Below are positions 22,131-33,330 of a stretch of 64,000 bases of DNA, in pieces. This stretch comes from Sthenelais limicola (taxonomy: Eukaryota; Annelida; Polychaeta; Phyllodocida; Sigalionidae), in contig OW804096.1 in NCBI GenBank assembly GCA_942159475.1, forward strand, positions 105,560,194 through 105,624,193, read 5' to 3'. The position numbers were made by a program, and so were the translations under genes. The notes under the pieces are model-generated. The model worked only from the letters and a program-made list of their open reading frames with translations. It did not search any database and was not told the origin of the DNA. Within the stretch, counting starts at the first letter, position 1. Each line of letters opens with the position of its first letter.

Positions 22131-23216
22131 ATGATTGTGACACGTTCGCGAAGATCGACAAAAGTTTGTATTTTGAGATGGGGTTTTGTGTTCTTTTTTA
22201 TATATTTCAGCTACTATATCAGTACAACCCCGTCAGCCGTTGAGCCGCAGATGGAGCAGATGACAACGCGTGGATTCGAATCTAAATGGATACATGTGAA
22301 TTTGACGTTAAGTGCTGAGAGTGAAAGACCAAATCATAAAGAACCCGGTCACACTCGACAGGAACAGAAGATTCCTCGGATACTCCATCAAACTTGGGAT
22401 ACTTCACATGTGCCTGTTGTGTTCAGGCAATGGATGTCTTCATGGTTGCACATCCAACCTGACTGGGAATACTGGTTTTGGACGGAGAGGGACGCAGTGC
22501 GATTTATTGCCAAATATTATCCATCCTATCTAAAACTGTACAACTCTTATGCTGGATCCGTCTACAAAGCTGATATCATACGCTATTTTGTGCTTTACCA
22601 TTTCGGTGGAGTATATGCAGATCTGGATTTAGAACTATTGCGTCCTCTGGATGTTTGGATACAAAACAATTCATGTATTCTTACTCTCGAGAATTACGAG
22701 CATACCTTCTTCTTATATAAGAGAAATACGCCCGTGGTCATGACCACATTTATGGCATGTCAAGCAGGGCATCCATTTTTTCAAAAGGTGTACAAATCAT
22801 TAACACCATATATTGAAGGAGGAGACGTTATTCGTATGACTGGACCTTTCTTTCTGGATGATGTATTTCAAAAGTTCAAGCAACGGCTGAAGAAAGGGAA
22901 AATACTCAAGGGTTTGGACATAAGTGTGATTGAACCTAAGCATTTCCTCCCAACATTTGACCCAGCTTTAACTGCAGGTCTAAGGTCTGCCTGCAGCAGA
23001 ATAAAACTGAATAAGAAGAATGCGATTCCTGAATACAGAAGTCTGTGCGCTGAGCTCGACGGGCGGTTCTATTTGAATAGACCTACGAAACTTTCCTACA
23101 CCAACCATCACTGGTTCCATGTGATAAATAAACCAGCTTCGTGGAAACGAGGGAGTACATTCTCCATCGATGAATTTGCTCCATATAGGAAAAATTTCGA
23201 GGAGTTGTTAAGATGA
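22131..23216 (+). CDS. Type II membrane glycosyltransferase with DXD motif (Gly_transf_sug family)
   Basis: A single uninterrupted 361-codon frame. A basic N-terminus is followed by one hydrophobic segment at about residues 14-30, giving a type II signal-anchor for the Golgi. A short stem leads into KIPRILHQTWDTSHVP (about residue 80). Then comes the acceptor/sugar region with YAGSVYKADIIRYFVLYHFG and GVYADLDLELLRPLD, which carries the DLD form of the DXD metal/nucleotide-sugar site. This is the arrangement of the Gly_transf_sug family (OCH1/SUR1-related enzymes and metazoan relatives). The C-terminal part has RMTGPFFLDDVF and YTNHHWFH. Donor and acceptor sugar cannot be read from sequence; an alpha-mannosyl- or galactosyltransferase-like role is a guess. 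The first ATG at 22131 is chosen because it precedes the membrane anchor. AATAAA at 23353-23358 is the likely polyadenylation signal. Intact and intronless in its coding part. Confidence 0.85.
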   Translation: MIVTRSRRSTKVCILRWGFVFFFIYFSYYISTTPSAVEPQMEQMTTRGFESKWIHVNLTLSAESERPNHKEPGHTRQEQKIPRILHQTWDTSHVPVVFRQWMSSWLHIQPDWEYWFWTERDAVRFIAKYYPSYLKLYNSYAGSVYKADIIRYFVLYHFGGVYADLDLELLRPLDVWIQNNSCILTLENYEHTFFLYKRNTPVVMTTFMACQAGHPFFQKVYKSLTPYIEGGDVIRMTGPFFLDDVFQKFKQRLKKGKILKGLDISVIEPKHFLPTFDPALTAGLRSACSRIKLNKKNAIPEYRSLCAELDGRFYLNRPTKLSYTNHHWFHVINKPASWKRGSTFSIDEFAPYRKNFEELLR

Positions 23217-23352
23217 ATTTCACAAATTAGATGCTAAGTTTCGGGAAATTAGTTGAACAGTTCCTAGTTGGATTAGCCACACTGGTGGCAATGGTTCAGA
23301 AAGGCGCACGCTCCAATATTGAAGATCCAACGTTGCAGATCGACATTTGAGC

Positions 23353-23358
23353 CAATAA
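23353..23358 (+). terminator. Polyadenylation signal AATAAA
   Basis: Canonical hexamer 137 bases after the glycosyltransferase stop codon. Confidence 0.55.
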
Positions 23359-23359
23359 A

Positions 23360-25110
23360 CATATAGACACATGTGTACATGCATACATATTTACACCGTG
23401 TAATGTGTAAAAAAAAACCGCTTTCTTTGTCAAATATGACCCAATAAGTAGAACCATACATTACACTATATATGTACCGTATCGTGCATGTAGAAAATGC
23501 ATTCATGCACGTTTGTGTAGGAATGTTTAATGCCAGTGTAATTATACTTCTCCTCTGCATGAGCAACCGTATATTAAAATTTACAAATCTCGGTACTAAA
23601 TTTTGTATGAGAATCCTGTATGCATGCATGTATGATTACATTGCACCGCAGGTTAGCAACTGAAACAAGTTTATGAATGAATTAGTTATGCATCCGCTAA
23701 TTAAATCTATAAAATTGTGTGATGCGTTTCTTCTACACCATTACTAAAAGAATGTATAGCAAATTAAAAGATTGTACATGTTATTTTTGTACCCAAAGGA
23801 AAGAAAGAGTAGAAAGAAAACATAAATCCCATAGTTTATGTAGTGTAACAACAAGAAAATGTAATGGCGTTGGCTAGCCATTATGATTTAATCTAGAAAA
23901 GAGTGCAAGTATAAAGTGGCGATGTTGTCATTTCATTAAAATTTAAAACGAGCCTCTGTATTCTTGTTCAAATATCAATTATCAATATCAATTACGAACC
24001 ACAACAATAAACCTACACAGTCAATAAGAAGTGAGGTGTCACATTGATTCGGTGGTCTTTACGTTTGTCTTGCTGTTGGGGCGATAAAAGTGTGTACGTC
24101 CAGATCAATTAATGTACTGCCTTGACCAATCGGCGGCAATGGCATAATTAATTAATTATGCTTGCATAAAACCCAAGCAAGAAGCATCACCACATTCCGC
24201 CATCGGCGAATACATTTGTACTCTACAACTTCCTCCATAATCGGGGAACCCACTCTATTTCTCATTGTCCAATACCAACAAGTTACATGAGTGCCTAAGT
24301 TAGAGCCTTAGGGAGAGATTGGACCAAGATTTTTTAGGTATTACTGGTATAATTACGGCGTTACAGACCTCTTGCGTTGACGCCTCTAGGGCTCTATAGA
24401 TCAGTGTTGCCATTGCTCCATGCTCGATCTGTCTCTATGGTGGTCGCACTTACACCTTGTGGCAATGTGGTAAACTAACCGGAAGTCAGAACTCGGAGAA
24501 TGTTTTCTGACCCTCCCACGAGGTAGCGCCACCAGCAGCACCACCCAAACAGTTATAAACAGGGAATCCACATCACCGTGTCATGGCCATGATCGGGGAT
24601 GTGGTCCACAGGATTAAAGCAAAAAAATGAAACGATTTGGATGCGTCGGCAGACGCCATAGGAGGGAGGGAAGCAGGTAGGGTCTTGATAGTGTTAATCG
24701 ACAAAAACAATCTATATTTATGTAGTAAATAACCCAAGACTTCCCCGTCGTTCCCATCAAAATTGCGCCCCCAGCGCCGACCTTGCCATCATACCCTCTG
24801 GACCAAAAGCGCCCAAAAGATGGCAGCACTAGTTACCGTCTCGGGAACTCTCCTGAGAGCATGCGCAGGCGCCCGAGACCCACAGGGTCGGGACAAGGTT
24901 GAGAGGAGACAGGTTGCCGGTTTATTGCATCTAACTTTTAAAAAACCCATGTGATGAACAATTCCAGTCCAGGAATCCTCATCCCCTTCCTATAATACTA
25001 CTGCTCATGTAAGGCCGTTGTCAACAGAGCTGTAGAATCAACGATTTCGGCCACTTTCCACCACTACGCATGGTTTGGCCCTACTCATATCACTAGCAAA
25101 GTTCAACCTC
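23360..25110. other. Intergenic, no gene seen
   Basis: Mixed AT-rich and, from about 24500, more GC-rich sequence. No family or gene recognised; only short chance frames. Confidence 0.4.
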
Positions 25111-25121
25111 TCTGCTACTAC

Positions 25122-25195
25122 CGATACCGTAGCTCATTGGTTAGCGCACTGGACTGTAGAGGAGAGGGTAGGTGGTTCGAACCTCGGTCAATTCT
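25122..25195 (+). repeat. tRNA-like Pol III promoter, probable SINE head
   Basis: An A-box (TAGCTCATTGGTTAGCGCA, 25130-25148) and a B-box (GGTTCGAACCTC, 25174-25185) lie at tRNA spacing, with CTGTAGA where a Tyr-type anticodon loop would be. The anticodon stem (CTGGA / GGAGA) and T-stem do not pair properly and no acceptor stem closes. A tRNA-derived SINE is therefore more likely than a functional tRNA gene. Confidence 0.55.
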
Positions 25196-25219
25196 TTATG
25201 TTATTTTTTTTATCTCTAG

Positions 25220-25250
25220 GTCGCGTAGATGCTATGTCATTCTACGCGAC
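25220..25250. repeat. 10-bp perfect hairpin
   Basis: GTCGCGTAGA (25220-25229) and TCTACGCGAC (25241-25250) are perfect inverted copies around an 11-base loop, 35 bases past the B-box. They may belong to the body of the SINE-like element. Confidence 0.8.
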
Positions 25251-25303
25251 AGGTAGGGCGGGTGGGTTTGATGAGTTGTGGTGATGGGAAAGGCAGGAGA
25301 AAC

Positions 25304-28300
25304 AAAATATCCATATAAAAATGTGCAGCGAAAGATCAAAGAAAAAGAGAAGTCAAAATGAAGAGAACAGAAGAATTTTGGTAGCACTTGATTCAAAACG
25401 TAGAATGAACTTAGAAGAAGTAAGTTTAAGAAATAAAACTCTACAAAAAATTAGAGAATATGATCTTGAAAAAGCTGAAGGTGCCCTGCTAAGGTCCAAG
25501 GCAAGATGGGCGACAGAGGGCGAAAAACCTACACGGTATTTTTGCTCCCTAGAGAAGTACAAATCAGAGAAAAGAGTTATCAATGTTTTAAATGTTGATG
25601 GAGAATTAAAAAACAAAAAAGATGACATAATTAACGAAGGACAGAGATTCTATGCTAACTTGTACAGCAAAGGCTTTACCGATGTTAATGTTATGAATGA
25701 GTTTGTAAATCCTGATCATTATAATTGTCTAGATGAAAGTGACAACAGCCTACTGTGTAGAGAAATTACTTATGATGAGGTTGAAAAGGTGGTAAAAAGC
25801 TTCAAAAAGCACAAATCCCCGGGTTGTGACGGATTTGGAGCTGAATTCTATCAATTTTTCTGGTATTGTATTAAAGATCTATTTATGTCTATGCTTGAAA
25901 CATGTCTAGTTGAAGAAGAAATGACAGAAAATCAGAAAAGAGGTCTAATTAGTGTTATTCCTAAAAAAGACAATGATTTATCGTATTTAAAAAACTGGAG
26001 GCCAATCACTCTTTTGAATGTCGATTATAAAATTATTTCTAAAGTAATAGCCAACAGATTAGCCTTTTTTATTCCGAATATCATTGATGATGATCAATTT
26101 GGTTTTATTAAGGGTCGTTTTATCGGGTCTGTTATACGAAAAATAGATGATATTCATTCTTGGTTAGAGAATGGCGATGAATCGGGGCTAATTACCTCGG
26201 TCGATTTCTCCAAAGCTTATGATTCCATTGATTGGACATTCATAGAAAAAGCTTTAAAAGCTCACTGTATCGATTCTATGTTTATTTCTTGGGTTAAAAC
26301 TTTATTAAAAGGCTCAAAAGCAACCTTTATGAACAATGGCTTTTCGTCGAGATGGTTTAATGTAGAGAAAGGAGTAAAACAAGGAGATCCCATATCTTCT
26401 ATCCTCTTTATAGTTGTCGCTGAAAAGTTATCAGAACAAATCAGAAGAAATGAGAATATAATAGGTATAAAATATGCAAATATTGAAACAAAACTGGTAC
26501 AATTTGCCGACGATCTGACTTTATTGGTCAAAGATGAATTTTCCCTAGTACAGGCGGTAAGAGTTATTGAAAAATTCTCCTTAGCATCTGGTCTATCGCT
26601 AAATCCAAGTAAATCAAAGGGATTCATAATTGGAAATATCACAATAACAAACCGTACTCTTCTCAGTGTCGATTGGACTAACCAAATGAAAATACTTGGA
26701 ATTAATCTCTTAAATCCAAGAAATGAAGATGAAATGTTCAAAATCAACAGCTCGGAGCTGTTGAACAAGATAAAAGAAACCATCAATGCATGGAAAAATC
26801 GCTTCTTAACTATAAAGGGCAGAATACTAATTTGTAATGTCTTTTTGTTGCCGGTGTTTCAACATGCTTTATCGTGTATCCACTTTAATGAAACATTGTT
26901 AAAGGAGATAGAGAAAGTTGTACTTAAATTTGTATACAACAGTGACCATCACAGCATAGGTGTAAACTTCCTAGCTCAAAAAGCAGGGAAAGGTGGCTTA
27001 AATCTCAGACTAATCAGAGAAATATATCAAACAAATAGAATAATGTGGGTTAGAAGAATTCTTTTGAATAGAAATAAATCGTGGTTTAAAGTCTTAGAAG
27101 CTTTTCACCAAAGAGATATAGATGAGATATTCTTGTGTAGATTCAAACCTACAATCGCGATTAATAAATTCTACAAAGAACTATTCGAAATATGGAATAA
27201 ATATTATTTTAAACTAAAGCCAGAGAGTATCGAACAAATTCTTGGAGAAAGAATCTGGGCTAATAGATATATAAAAGACAAAGGCCAGATGTTGTATTGG
27301 TCAGAGTGGAAGCAAAAGGGAATTACTGTCATTGGAGATATTTTCAATGAAAATGGTAGTATGATGTCTACAAATGAACTAGCATCTAATTTCGAATTTA
27401 GACCCTCATGCTTTTCTAGACAAATGTTAAAGAAAGCAATTCCGAAAGAATGGATTAATTGTATAAAAAGGGAGAGAAATTATACTCTAAGAAATTCTGT
27501 GGTCTTTGAAATTGCAGGAAAGGAGTTAAACATTGTCGAATGTACAGCAAAGAGTGTTTATAACCAGCTACTAACCAAATTAAAACCAAAATGGCAAAAA
27601 TTACAGAAATGGCAACAAAGGTTAGAATTGTCTAAAGAAGAATATGATAAGATCCAATGGGATGATATTTTCTCCACGCCTTATAAGGTCTCTACGGAGG
27701 CAAGAATTCATGTTTTTCAGTACAAAATCTTACATGGCGTGCTAACTTGCAATGTATATTTGAAACAAATTGATGTGATAAAAACTGACACATGCTCCTA
27801 CTGTAAGAAAAAAGATGATTTAATTCACTTTTTAGTAACATGCAAGAGAACAAAAGAGCTATGGCAAAACATCCTTAAGTGGATCTATGAATGTGGCTAT
27901 TTAAATACTGACAGCAGTGGTAAAATAATATTTAATCGAAAAGGAAGATATATAGTCATAAGACCTATTGAGATTATTTTTGGAATCGATATCACGAATT
28001 TAAGTTCCAAAATAATAAACTGGATTATTCTCCAGGTAAAATCATTTATATACAGACAGAAGTTGTTTGCCAAGGGTAACATTGATATTTTGACTGCAAT
28101 GTATGAACTTCGTATGAGATGTAATGTTGTTATATATGCCTTCGATTTTAAGAAAAATAGTGAGGAGGAAAAAAAAATATGGCGGCGTGTAGCCGAAGGT
28201 ATCACAGAGTATATTGAGGTGCTGAAAGGCTGAAGTTTTATTTTTCCCTAACTACCATATTATCCATATATGTCTTTAGAATTGTAGAAGCCCAGACGGC

Positions 28301-28355
28301 AGGTTACAGTAAATAAAGTCTTTTGTAAAAACAAAAAAAAAAAATATCCATATAA
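25304..28355 (+). mobile_element. 5'-truncated Tx1/L1-like LINE insertion with 15-bp target duplication
   Basis: AAAATATCCATATAA occurs at 25304-25318 and again at 28341-28355, bracketing the LINE. The copy ends in AGTAAATAAAGTCTTTTG and an A-rich tail (28327-28340), and starts abruptly inside ORF2. This is target-primed reverse transcription with 5' truncation. The perfect duplication and open ORF mean a recent insertion. It landed next to a SINE-like head. Confidence 0.85.
25321..28233 (+). CDS. LINE ORF2 protein, C-terminal 970 residues (RT and zinc knuckle)
   Basis: The frame lacks the N-terminal endonuclease. It begins in the linker (EGEKPTRYFCSLEK) and runs through the RT: SPGCDGFGAEFY, LISVIPKKDND, NWRPITLLNVDYKIISKVIA, GFIKGRF, SVDFSKAYDSIDW (motif A), GVKQGDPIS (motif B) and FADD at residues 395-398 (catalytic motif C). 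The thumb and a long C-terminal region follow, ending in a CCHC-like knuckle, C-S-Y-C with a later H and C, at about residues 825-841. Motif wording fits the Tx1 branch of L1-type LINEs. No stop or frameshift in 970 codons. The ATG at 25321 is fortuitous, at the truncation point, and the piece is unlikely to be expressed as a protein without a promoter. Confidence 0.9.
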   Translation: MCSERSKKKRSQNEENRRILVALDSKRRMNLEEVSLRNKTLQKIREYDLEKAEGALLRSKARWATEGEKPTRYFCSLEKYKSEKRVINVLNVDGELKNKKDDIINEGQRFYANLYSKGFTDVNVMNEFVNPDHYNCLDESDNSLLCREITYDEVEKVVKSFKKHKSPGCDGFGAEFYQFFWYCIKDLFMSMLETCLVEEEMTENQKRGLISVIPKKDNDLSYLKNWRPITLLNVDYKIISKVIANRLAFFIPNIIDDDQFGFIKGRFIGSVIRKIDDIHSWLENGDESGLITSVDFSKAYDSIDWTFIEKALKAHCIDSMFISWVKTLLKGSKATFMNNGFSSRWFNVEKGVKQGDPISSILFIVVAEKLSEQIRRNENIIGIKYANIETKLVQFADDLTLLVKDEFSLVQAVRVIEKFSLASGLSLNPSKSKGFIIGNITITNRTLLSVDWTNQMKILGINLLNPRNEDEMFKINSSELLNKIKETINAWKNRFLTIKGRILICNVFLLPVFQHALSCIHFNETLLKEIEKVVLKFVYNSDHHSIGVNFLAQKAGKGGLNLRLIREIYQTNRIMWVRRILLNRNKSWFKVLEAFHQRDIDEIFLCRFKPTIAINKFYKELFEIWNKYYFKLKPESIEQILGERIWANRYIKDKGQMLYWSEWKQKGITVIGDIFNENGSMMSTNELASNFEFRPSCFSRQMLKKAIPKEWINCIKRERNYTLRNSVVFEIAGKELNIVECTAKSVYNQLLTKLKPKWQKLQKWQQRLELSKEEYDKIQWDDIFSTPYKVSTEARIHVFQYKILHGVLTCNVYLKQIDVIKTDTCSYCKKKDDLIHFLVTCKRTKELWQNILKWIYECGYLNTDSSGKIIFNRKGRYIVIRPIEIIFGIDITNLSSKIINWIILQVKSFIYRQKLFAKGNIDILTAMYELRMRCNVVIYAFDFKKNSEEEKKIWRRVAEGITEYIEVLKG

Positions 28356-28533
28356 TGCTTTAACCTGTGCCAACAATAAATACAAAAACGGCCTAAACAT
28401 GTCTAAATTTACATTCGCAAGGCGCCGACTAGCAGCTGCCACTCACTGGACTCCAAAATGCCATCCAAAGCCTATACAAGCGAGTTCGGATTTCCGTGCG
28501 CGCAGCGCTGACCACTGTGTGAGGGGGATAAAC

Positions 28534-28888
28534 TATGGAAGACCTTTTACCCATCAACCGATGTCAAATATCCTAATCGGATGCCGAAATCTGATGCCCG
28601 AACCGAACCGAAAAAAAAGACAATTTTTCCGAATTGTTTCTTTTCGGTGAGAGTTGTTTGCTATGCTTTATAACTCAGAAAATGATATAAAATGATTATG
28701 ACAGTAGGAGACCAAATGTTGTCAAATTGGTGGAATTGGCCACATACACCATAATATGCATACAATATATCATCCATCCATACTTGTATATATACCGCAT
28801 ACCATATATAACTAACATATAGTATACATAATATACAGTATACATAACATACAGTATACATAACACATATATACATAACAAGTCTCTG

Positions 28889-28925
<37 letters not shown>

Positions 28926-29913
28926 TTCTACACATAGTGCCGCTCATTACTCATTATACTCAGGTATAACTTATCTGCCTAAATAATGTCTAAAATTATA
29001 GTCAATGGTAATATTTGTAATTATGTGTGTACCTGATAAGTCTTTATATAAGGGTCATAACACTCTTTAGTTTGTGAAAATATTCCAACTAGAAGAAAAG
29101 TTACAGCAAAATAACCATTCAGTAATGGTAATGCTAATGGCAGTAGCTAAATAATGTCTAAAATTATGTCGTAATACTTATGCTCATTACTCGAAAACTA
29201 TTTGAGCTTTTTCCAAAATTTAAAATGTATTAAATACCTGAAGATATCTATTTGACTGGCATAAAATCATATAATTAATGAATCATTATCTGTACCTCAT
29301 TTGGCAATCGTTGCTAGTAAGGATTATATAAGGTGAATATTTTACAATATGAAAATATATATTAAATTAGTAATTAACGTCTGTACAGGCAAGTTAATTA
29401 AGGCTATGAACTTGTATTGTATACCAAACGAACCGGGAACATGTCAGCATTACAGAGCTTTTTCAAGTATTCCAATCCGTTGGGAAATGGCGACACAGTG
29501 GCCCAATATGTGAAGTCCGAAGTTAGTCCGAAGTTAGTCCGAATTCGGACAAAATTTGGTCGAATTCGGCCGAATAAAAGAGAGAATTTACCGAATTTCT
29601 CCCGAATTTATTAAATATCGGTTCGGCTCGGTTAGGTTCGGCCCTAATTCGGCAAATTATAAAGGTCGGAACTTCCCGAATTTCGGCCGAACTTCGGCCG
29701 ACATCCAACCTCCGACATCAGAGTTAACTGACGTCAGCCAAAGGATTTCGGTATGAAATAGTATAGGGAAGTTAAGTTCGGGGTTCGCTATCGGTTCGGA
29801 ATTCGGTTCGGATCGGTTCGGTACGGTCTCGGGCATCGGATTTCGGCATCCGATTCGGATATTTGACATCGGTTGATGGGTAAATGGTCTTCCATAGTAA
29901 ATGGTCTTCCATA
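28534..29913. mobile_element. TIR element A, 1380 bp, with 6-bp duplication ATAAAC
   Basis: The left end TATGGAAGACC matches the right end GGTCTTCCATA, and the flanks are ATAAAC on both sides (28528-28533, 29914-29919). The inverted repeats extend for about 80 bp through CATCAACCGATGTCAAATAT and CGGATGCCGAAATC. The right end has a tandem 17-bp duplication (GGTCTTCCATAGTAAAT). 6-bp duplications and TAY..RTA ends recall the IS3EU superfamily, but no transposase is present. The centre (29225-29580) is nearly identical to element B at 47590-47905 and includes a short frame with [14 protein letters not shown] (CT)n tract sits at about 28894-28922. Confidence 0.8.
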
Positions 29914-29919
29914 ATAAAC

Positions 29920-31239
29920 ACAACCGCTGAGGGCTTCATAGCAGTGTATACCACAGGCATACGTATATGCCGAGTTGTACATGTGTAAACAACTCTGGTA
30001 TATTATCCTTTCTGACAACAAAATATCTGATACTTTTGATAAGAAACATTTATTTATTGGAGGACTGTGCGAAAATGGAAAAAAAGGGGGTCTTGTGGGC
30101 TGGTAAACAGAAAAGTTTACCTCCCAACTTAGAATCAAAACTTCCCGACACATGGTTTTAATCCTACTAATTAATGTAATCCTAAAACTGACCTACATAT
30201 TATAGACATCATTATAGATGTGTATGTTTAGTACACATTGAGTTAGAATTAATGATATCATAGGGAAGAAATGAACAGGAAAATATTACCGTACTAAGAA
30301 CTCAGAACTATCATTGATATAGATTATATTAGCTATGCATCATTACCGCATATATTTCATTATGAAATGAAGTCAATGGCAGCCAGAAAATTATGGTTAT
30401 ACAGGGTTCAAGAATAAATTTTAAGGTGTTTATGTCTTTGTAATCTAATTGTTAACAACTCTGACATTTAAAGATGAAAATTGTCTGTGCCTGCTTGGAT
30501 AGAATTTGATAGATAGATGGCAAGAAAAATTGGGTTAACTTTATGTCTTTAAAACTATATGTATACTCAGTTTCTCTACTTACTCAACTGTACATACTGA
30601 AGTATGTTGTGCGATTGTTCAGAAACATTAGGTGATAATAATTCAAAAACATGCAGTGGATATTGGGTTAATTAATGTAACATGCCTAGCCCATGATATA
30701 ATCTGGTGACCTCTCGGCTAAGTACATAAACAGATCTCTGAGATTGCACCCACAGTTGCTGTAAAACATTACATCTGATGTAAGTATGTGCTAATCTTTG
30801 AATACCAAATCAGCAACCCAGTTGATGTATGTTATAGTATCCATGGTGCATGAACTCAATATCTAAAAGAAAAGGGTGATTAAACAATAAAAAACGCCGG
30901 GAGAGAAGACCTGCACCTCACTAGCCCTATGCGTTAATACAGCGGTACCACTACAACGTGTGTTTGTTTATCCCCCTTGCGTGGGGACAGGAAGCATTTG
31001 GGACATGCTCACTCGGAAATCCGAACTCGCTTGGTCATTCTATCTGTATTGTCATTAATTATTTCTAGATCAATTTAGTTTAGATGTCACTTGAAATCAT
31101 GCTCCTGGCGCTACCTTTTCCGTTTCGACTGTCATGATAATAACAATAACTTTACCTACTAAATCATGATTAACGAAAAGAGAAATATAAGTATACACCC
31201 GCCATGTTCCGTCTAAAGGGTTTGTTAAAGATGACTTTG
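29920..31239. other. Intergenic, no gene seen
   Basis: AT-rich sequence between element A and dispersed repeat C. Only chance frames. Confidence 0.4.
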
Positions 31240-31249
31240 CGCCGCCTTG

Positions 31250-31650
31250 ATTGTGTAGGCCTACTGGCTGTGTTTGCATTGTATTGCTATGTAAAATACG
31301 TGTTGTGTATTGGGTGTGTATTGGTTGCGAAATTTGACGTAGGGAAAATACACGGGGTTTGACCAAAAGCTACCGGCAGAATTATGTTCCGTTTAATTGA
31401 TAAAATTAATTTTTATAGCAATCGGGGTTGTTTTGGTTTTTTTTTTAAAAGAACAACCGTAACAAGCTTCGATTACAACACAGTGACCAAATAGTGCTGG
31501 AGGTGTGACCAATTAGTGTTTAAGGGGTTAATCGCCCCTCTCAACACCTCAACAACAACTCAAAACGACAATCTTAACAGTCACAGGACCGTTTATTTTT
31601 ATCCAACGGGGTTGGAGGGCGCATTTGAACCACTACTATAGGCACTAGAA
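31250..31650 (+). repeat. Dispersed repeat C, copy 1
   Basis: The run TTGTGTATTGG..GGGGTTTGACCAAAAGC..CAACAACAACTCAAAAC, ending near ACTACTATAGG, recurs in the same order at 46690-47090. By eye about 70% of bases match, with indels. No coding capacity and no clear terminal repeats. An ancient interspersed repeat of unknown class. Confidence 0.6.
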
Positions 31651-33116
31651 GATTATGGTGTGGCCCTGTCAAAAGGGAAACGCTGGTTCCAGCAGAGTAC
31701 TATGAACACCAGAACTCAGAGAGCTCAGGATAAATACAAGGTTATTCTTGTATTTAAATACAACAATGCTTAATGGTGTCTATATGATAACATGTAGATG
31801 CATATTCAATGTAAATTCTTATCAATCTTTATGCGTCCAATGATAATGCTACGACCTCTGGATGAATTCATATCCTAAAAGATAGAGGCTATTTCCTTTT
31901 TTTCACTGCACATAATTATTCTTCCATTACCACTTGATAGTACTACACCATTTAAACTATTTTAACTCCATAGCAACTTAGCGTTCCTATTCCTCTAGGA
32001 TAGCACTAATACATCCGCTTTTGTTGGAAAAAAGATTTCCTAACTGCTCTTAGCCGATGAGAGACTGTCATACACCTGTTTCTTACCAGCGAAGATACTT
32101 TTAACATTCGTTATAGTATAAACTTATACCTAAGAAATCTGCAGCGCTGAACGCCTTCCTGTTCACAGCCTCTATAACATGTATTACGCCGAACAATTAC
32201 CAAAAAATAACCTAGTCTAAATCTGTCTTGTGAAGAGTTCGTTTTACTGAACTATACTAGAATAATCATTTATTCATTCCTCAATCTACATTATTTCTAA
32301 ATCCAATCCAATATTGAAAATCTCACTAAATGACTAGTGAGTTGTAAAAAGGATAGCTGCATTAACAACATATCATAAAGCTCATATCGGCATGGCTTTA
32401 CACTTATGTAGAAGGTCAGGGTTTTTAGGTCTGCATTACCCTTCAAGCAGTCTAGATATAGTTGAGGCTAGAGTAAATCATGAGCTTCACGCAGGTGTAG
32501 TCCGAGTATAGGCTATAGATCCTGTTGTACAGTAGTGGAAATATAGGCAGGGGTAACGCAAGGCACTGCATCAGTGCATGGCTATTTTGGCCTTCGTGTA
32601 AATGGATACAGAGGGGCACGCGCTTGATAAATAAGATTAAGCTTTCCTTGTAAATCAGTCTAGTGCCGGGTTAAAGTACTATGATAATTGACTTTGTGAG
32701 CCTCGGTCTATTTACATGTGTATTCGCAAAAGTTAATTAATACTCTTTTCAAATGTGTTTATCCCTGATATTCTATCGAAGGGTGCAGGAGAATCTAGTC
32801 AACAACCGAATCCACGGCACTGGCACTGAAAGTTGTTTTAAACTGAGGTTACCCTAGCATTTGGGATACCTACAGCGCCCTCGGGTTTGCAAGTTCAGCA
32901 GCATTCGCTCCCTAGAATAAAGATTTGCCACCAGCCTAGAATAACTATTCAAAATTTGAACTGCTATGATCGGAAACAGATATTTGTAATAATCTGTTAT
33001 ATTTTAAGAAAAAAGCATAGCATCGTCTCGTTTGATAATTTAAAAGAATGTTGAGGCTTAAGTGATAATACTAGACAATAGATATATCAAAGATGGTGTA
33101 TTAATCCAAGTCTATA
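31651..33116. other. Upstream of troponin C, no gene seen
   Basis: No open frame of interest. Regulatory sequence for troponin C would be expected in the last few hundred bases, but I cannot assign a TATA box or muscle-factor sites with confidence. Confidence 0.35.
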
Positions 33117-33330
33117 TTATTGGAAGTACTCGGAGCTATTTTGAGAGTGGCTGCAGAGCATAGCACATGCGCAGAGGGTGTTTGAGGAGCTCTGCGCATG
33201 GCATTGGTGAAAAGTAACTCGAGCTGAGTCAGAGTTATTTCGCGGTGAAGGAGAACAGTACTTGGCCAGCCCAGTCTCCTCCGTCTCTCTTGCTGGGCAG
33301 GATTTCTTGAGGTAACAACATACAGTCACC

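Noticed and set aside
25122..25195. A functional tRNA-Tyr gene
   Set aside because: The boxes are good, but anticodon stem, T-stem and acceptor stem do not pair.
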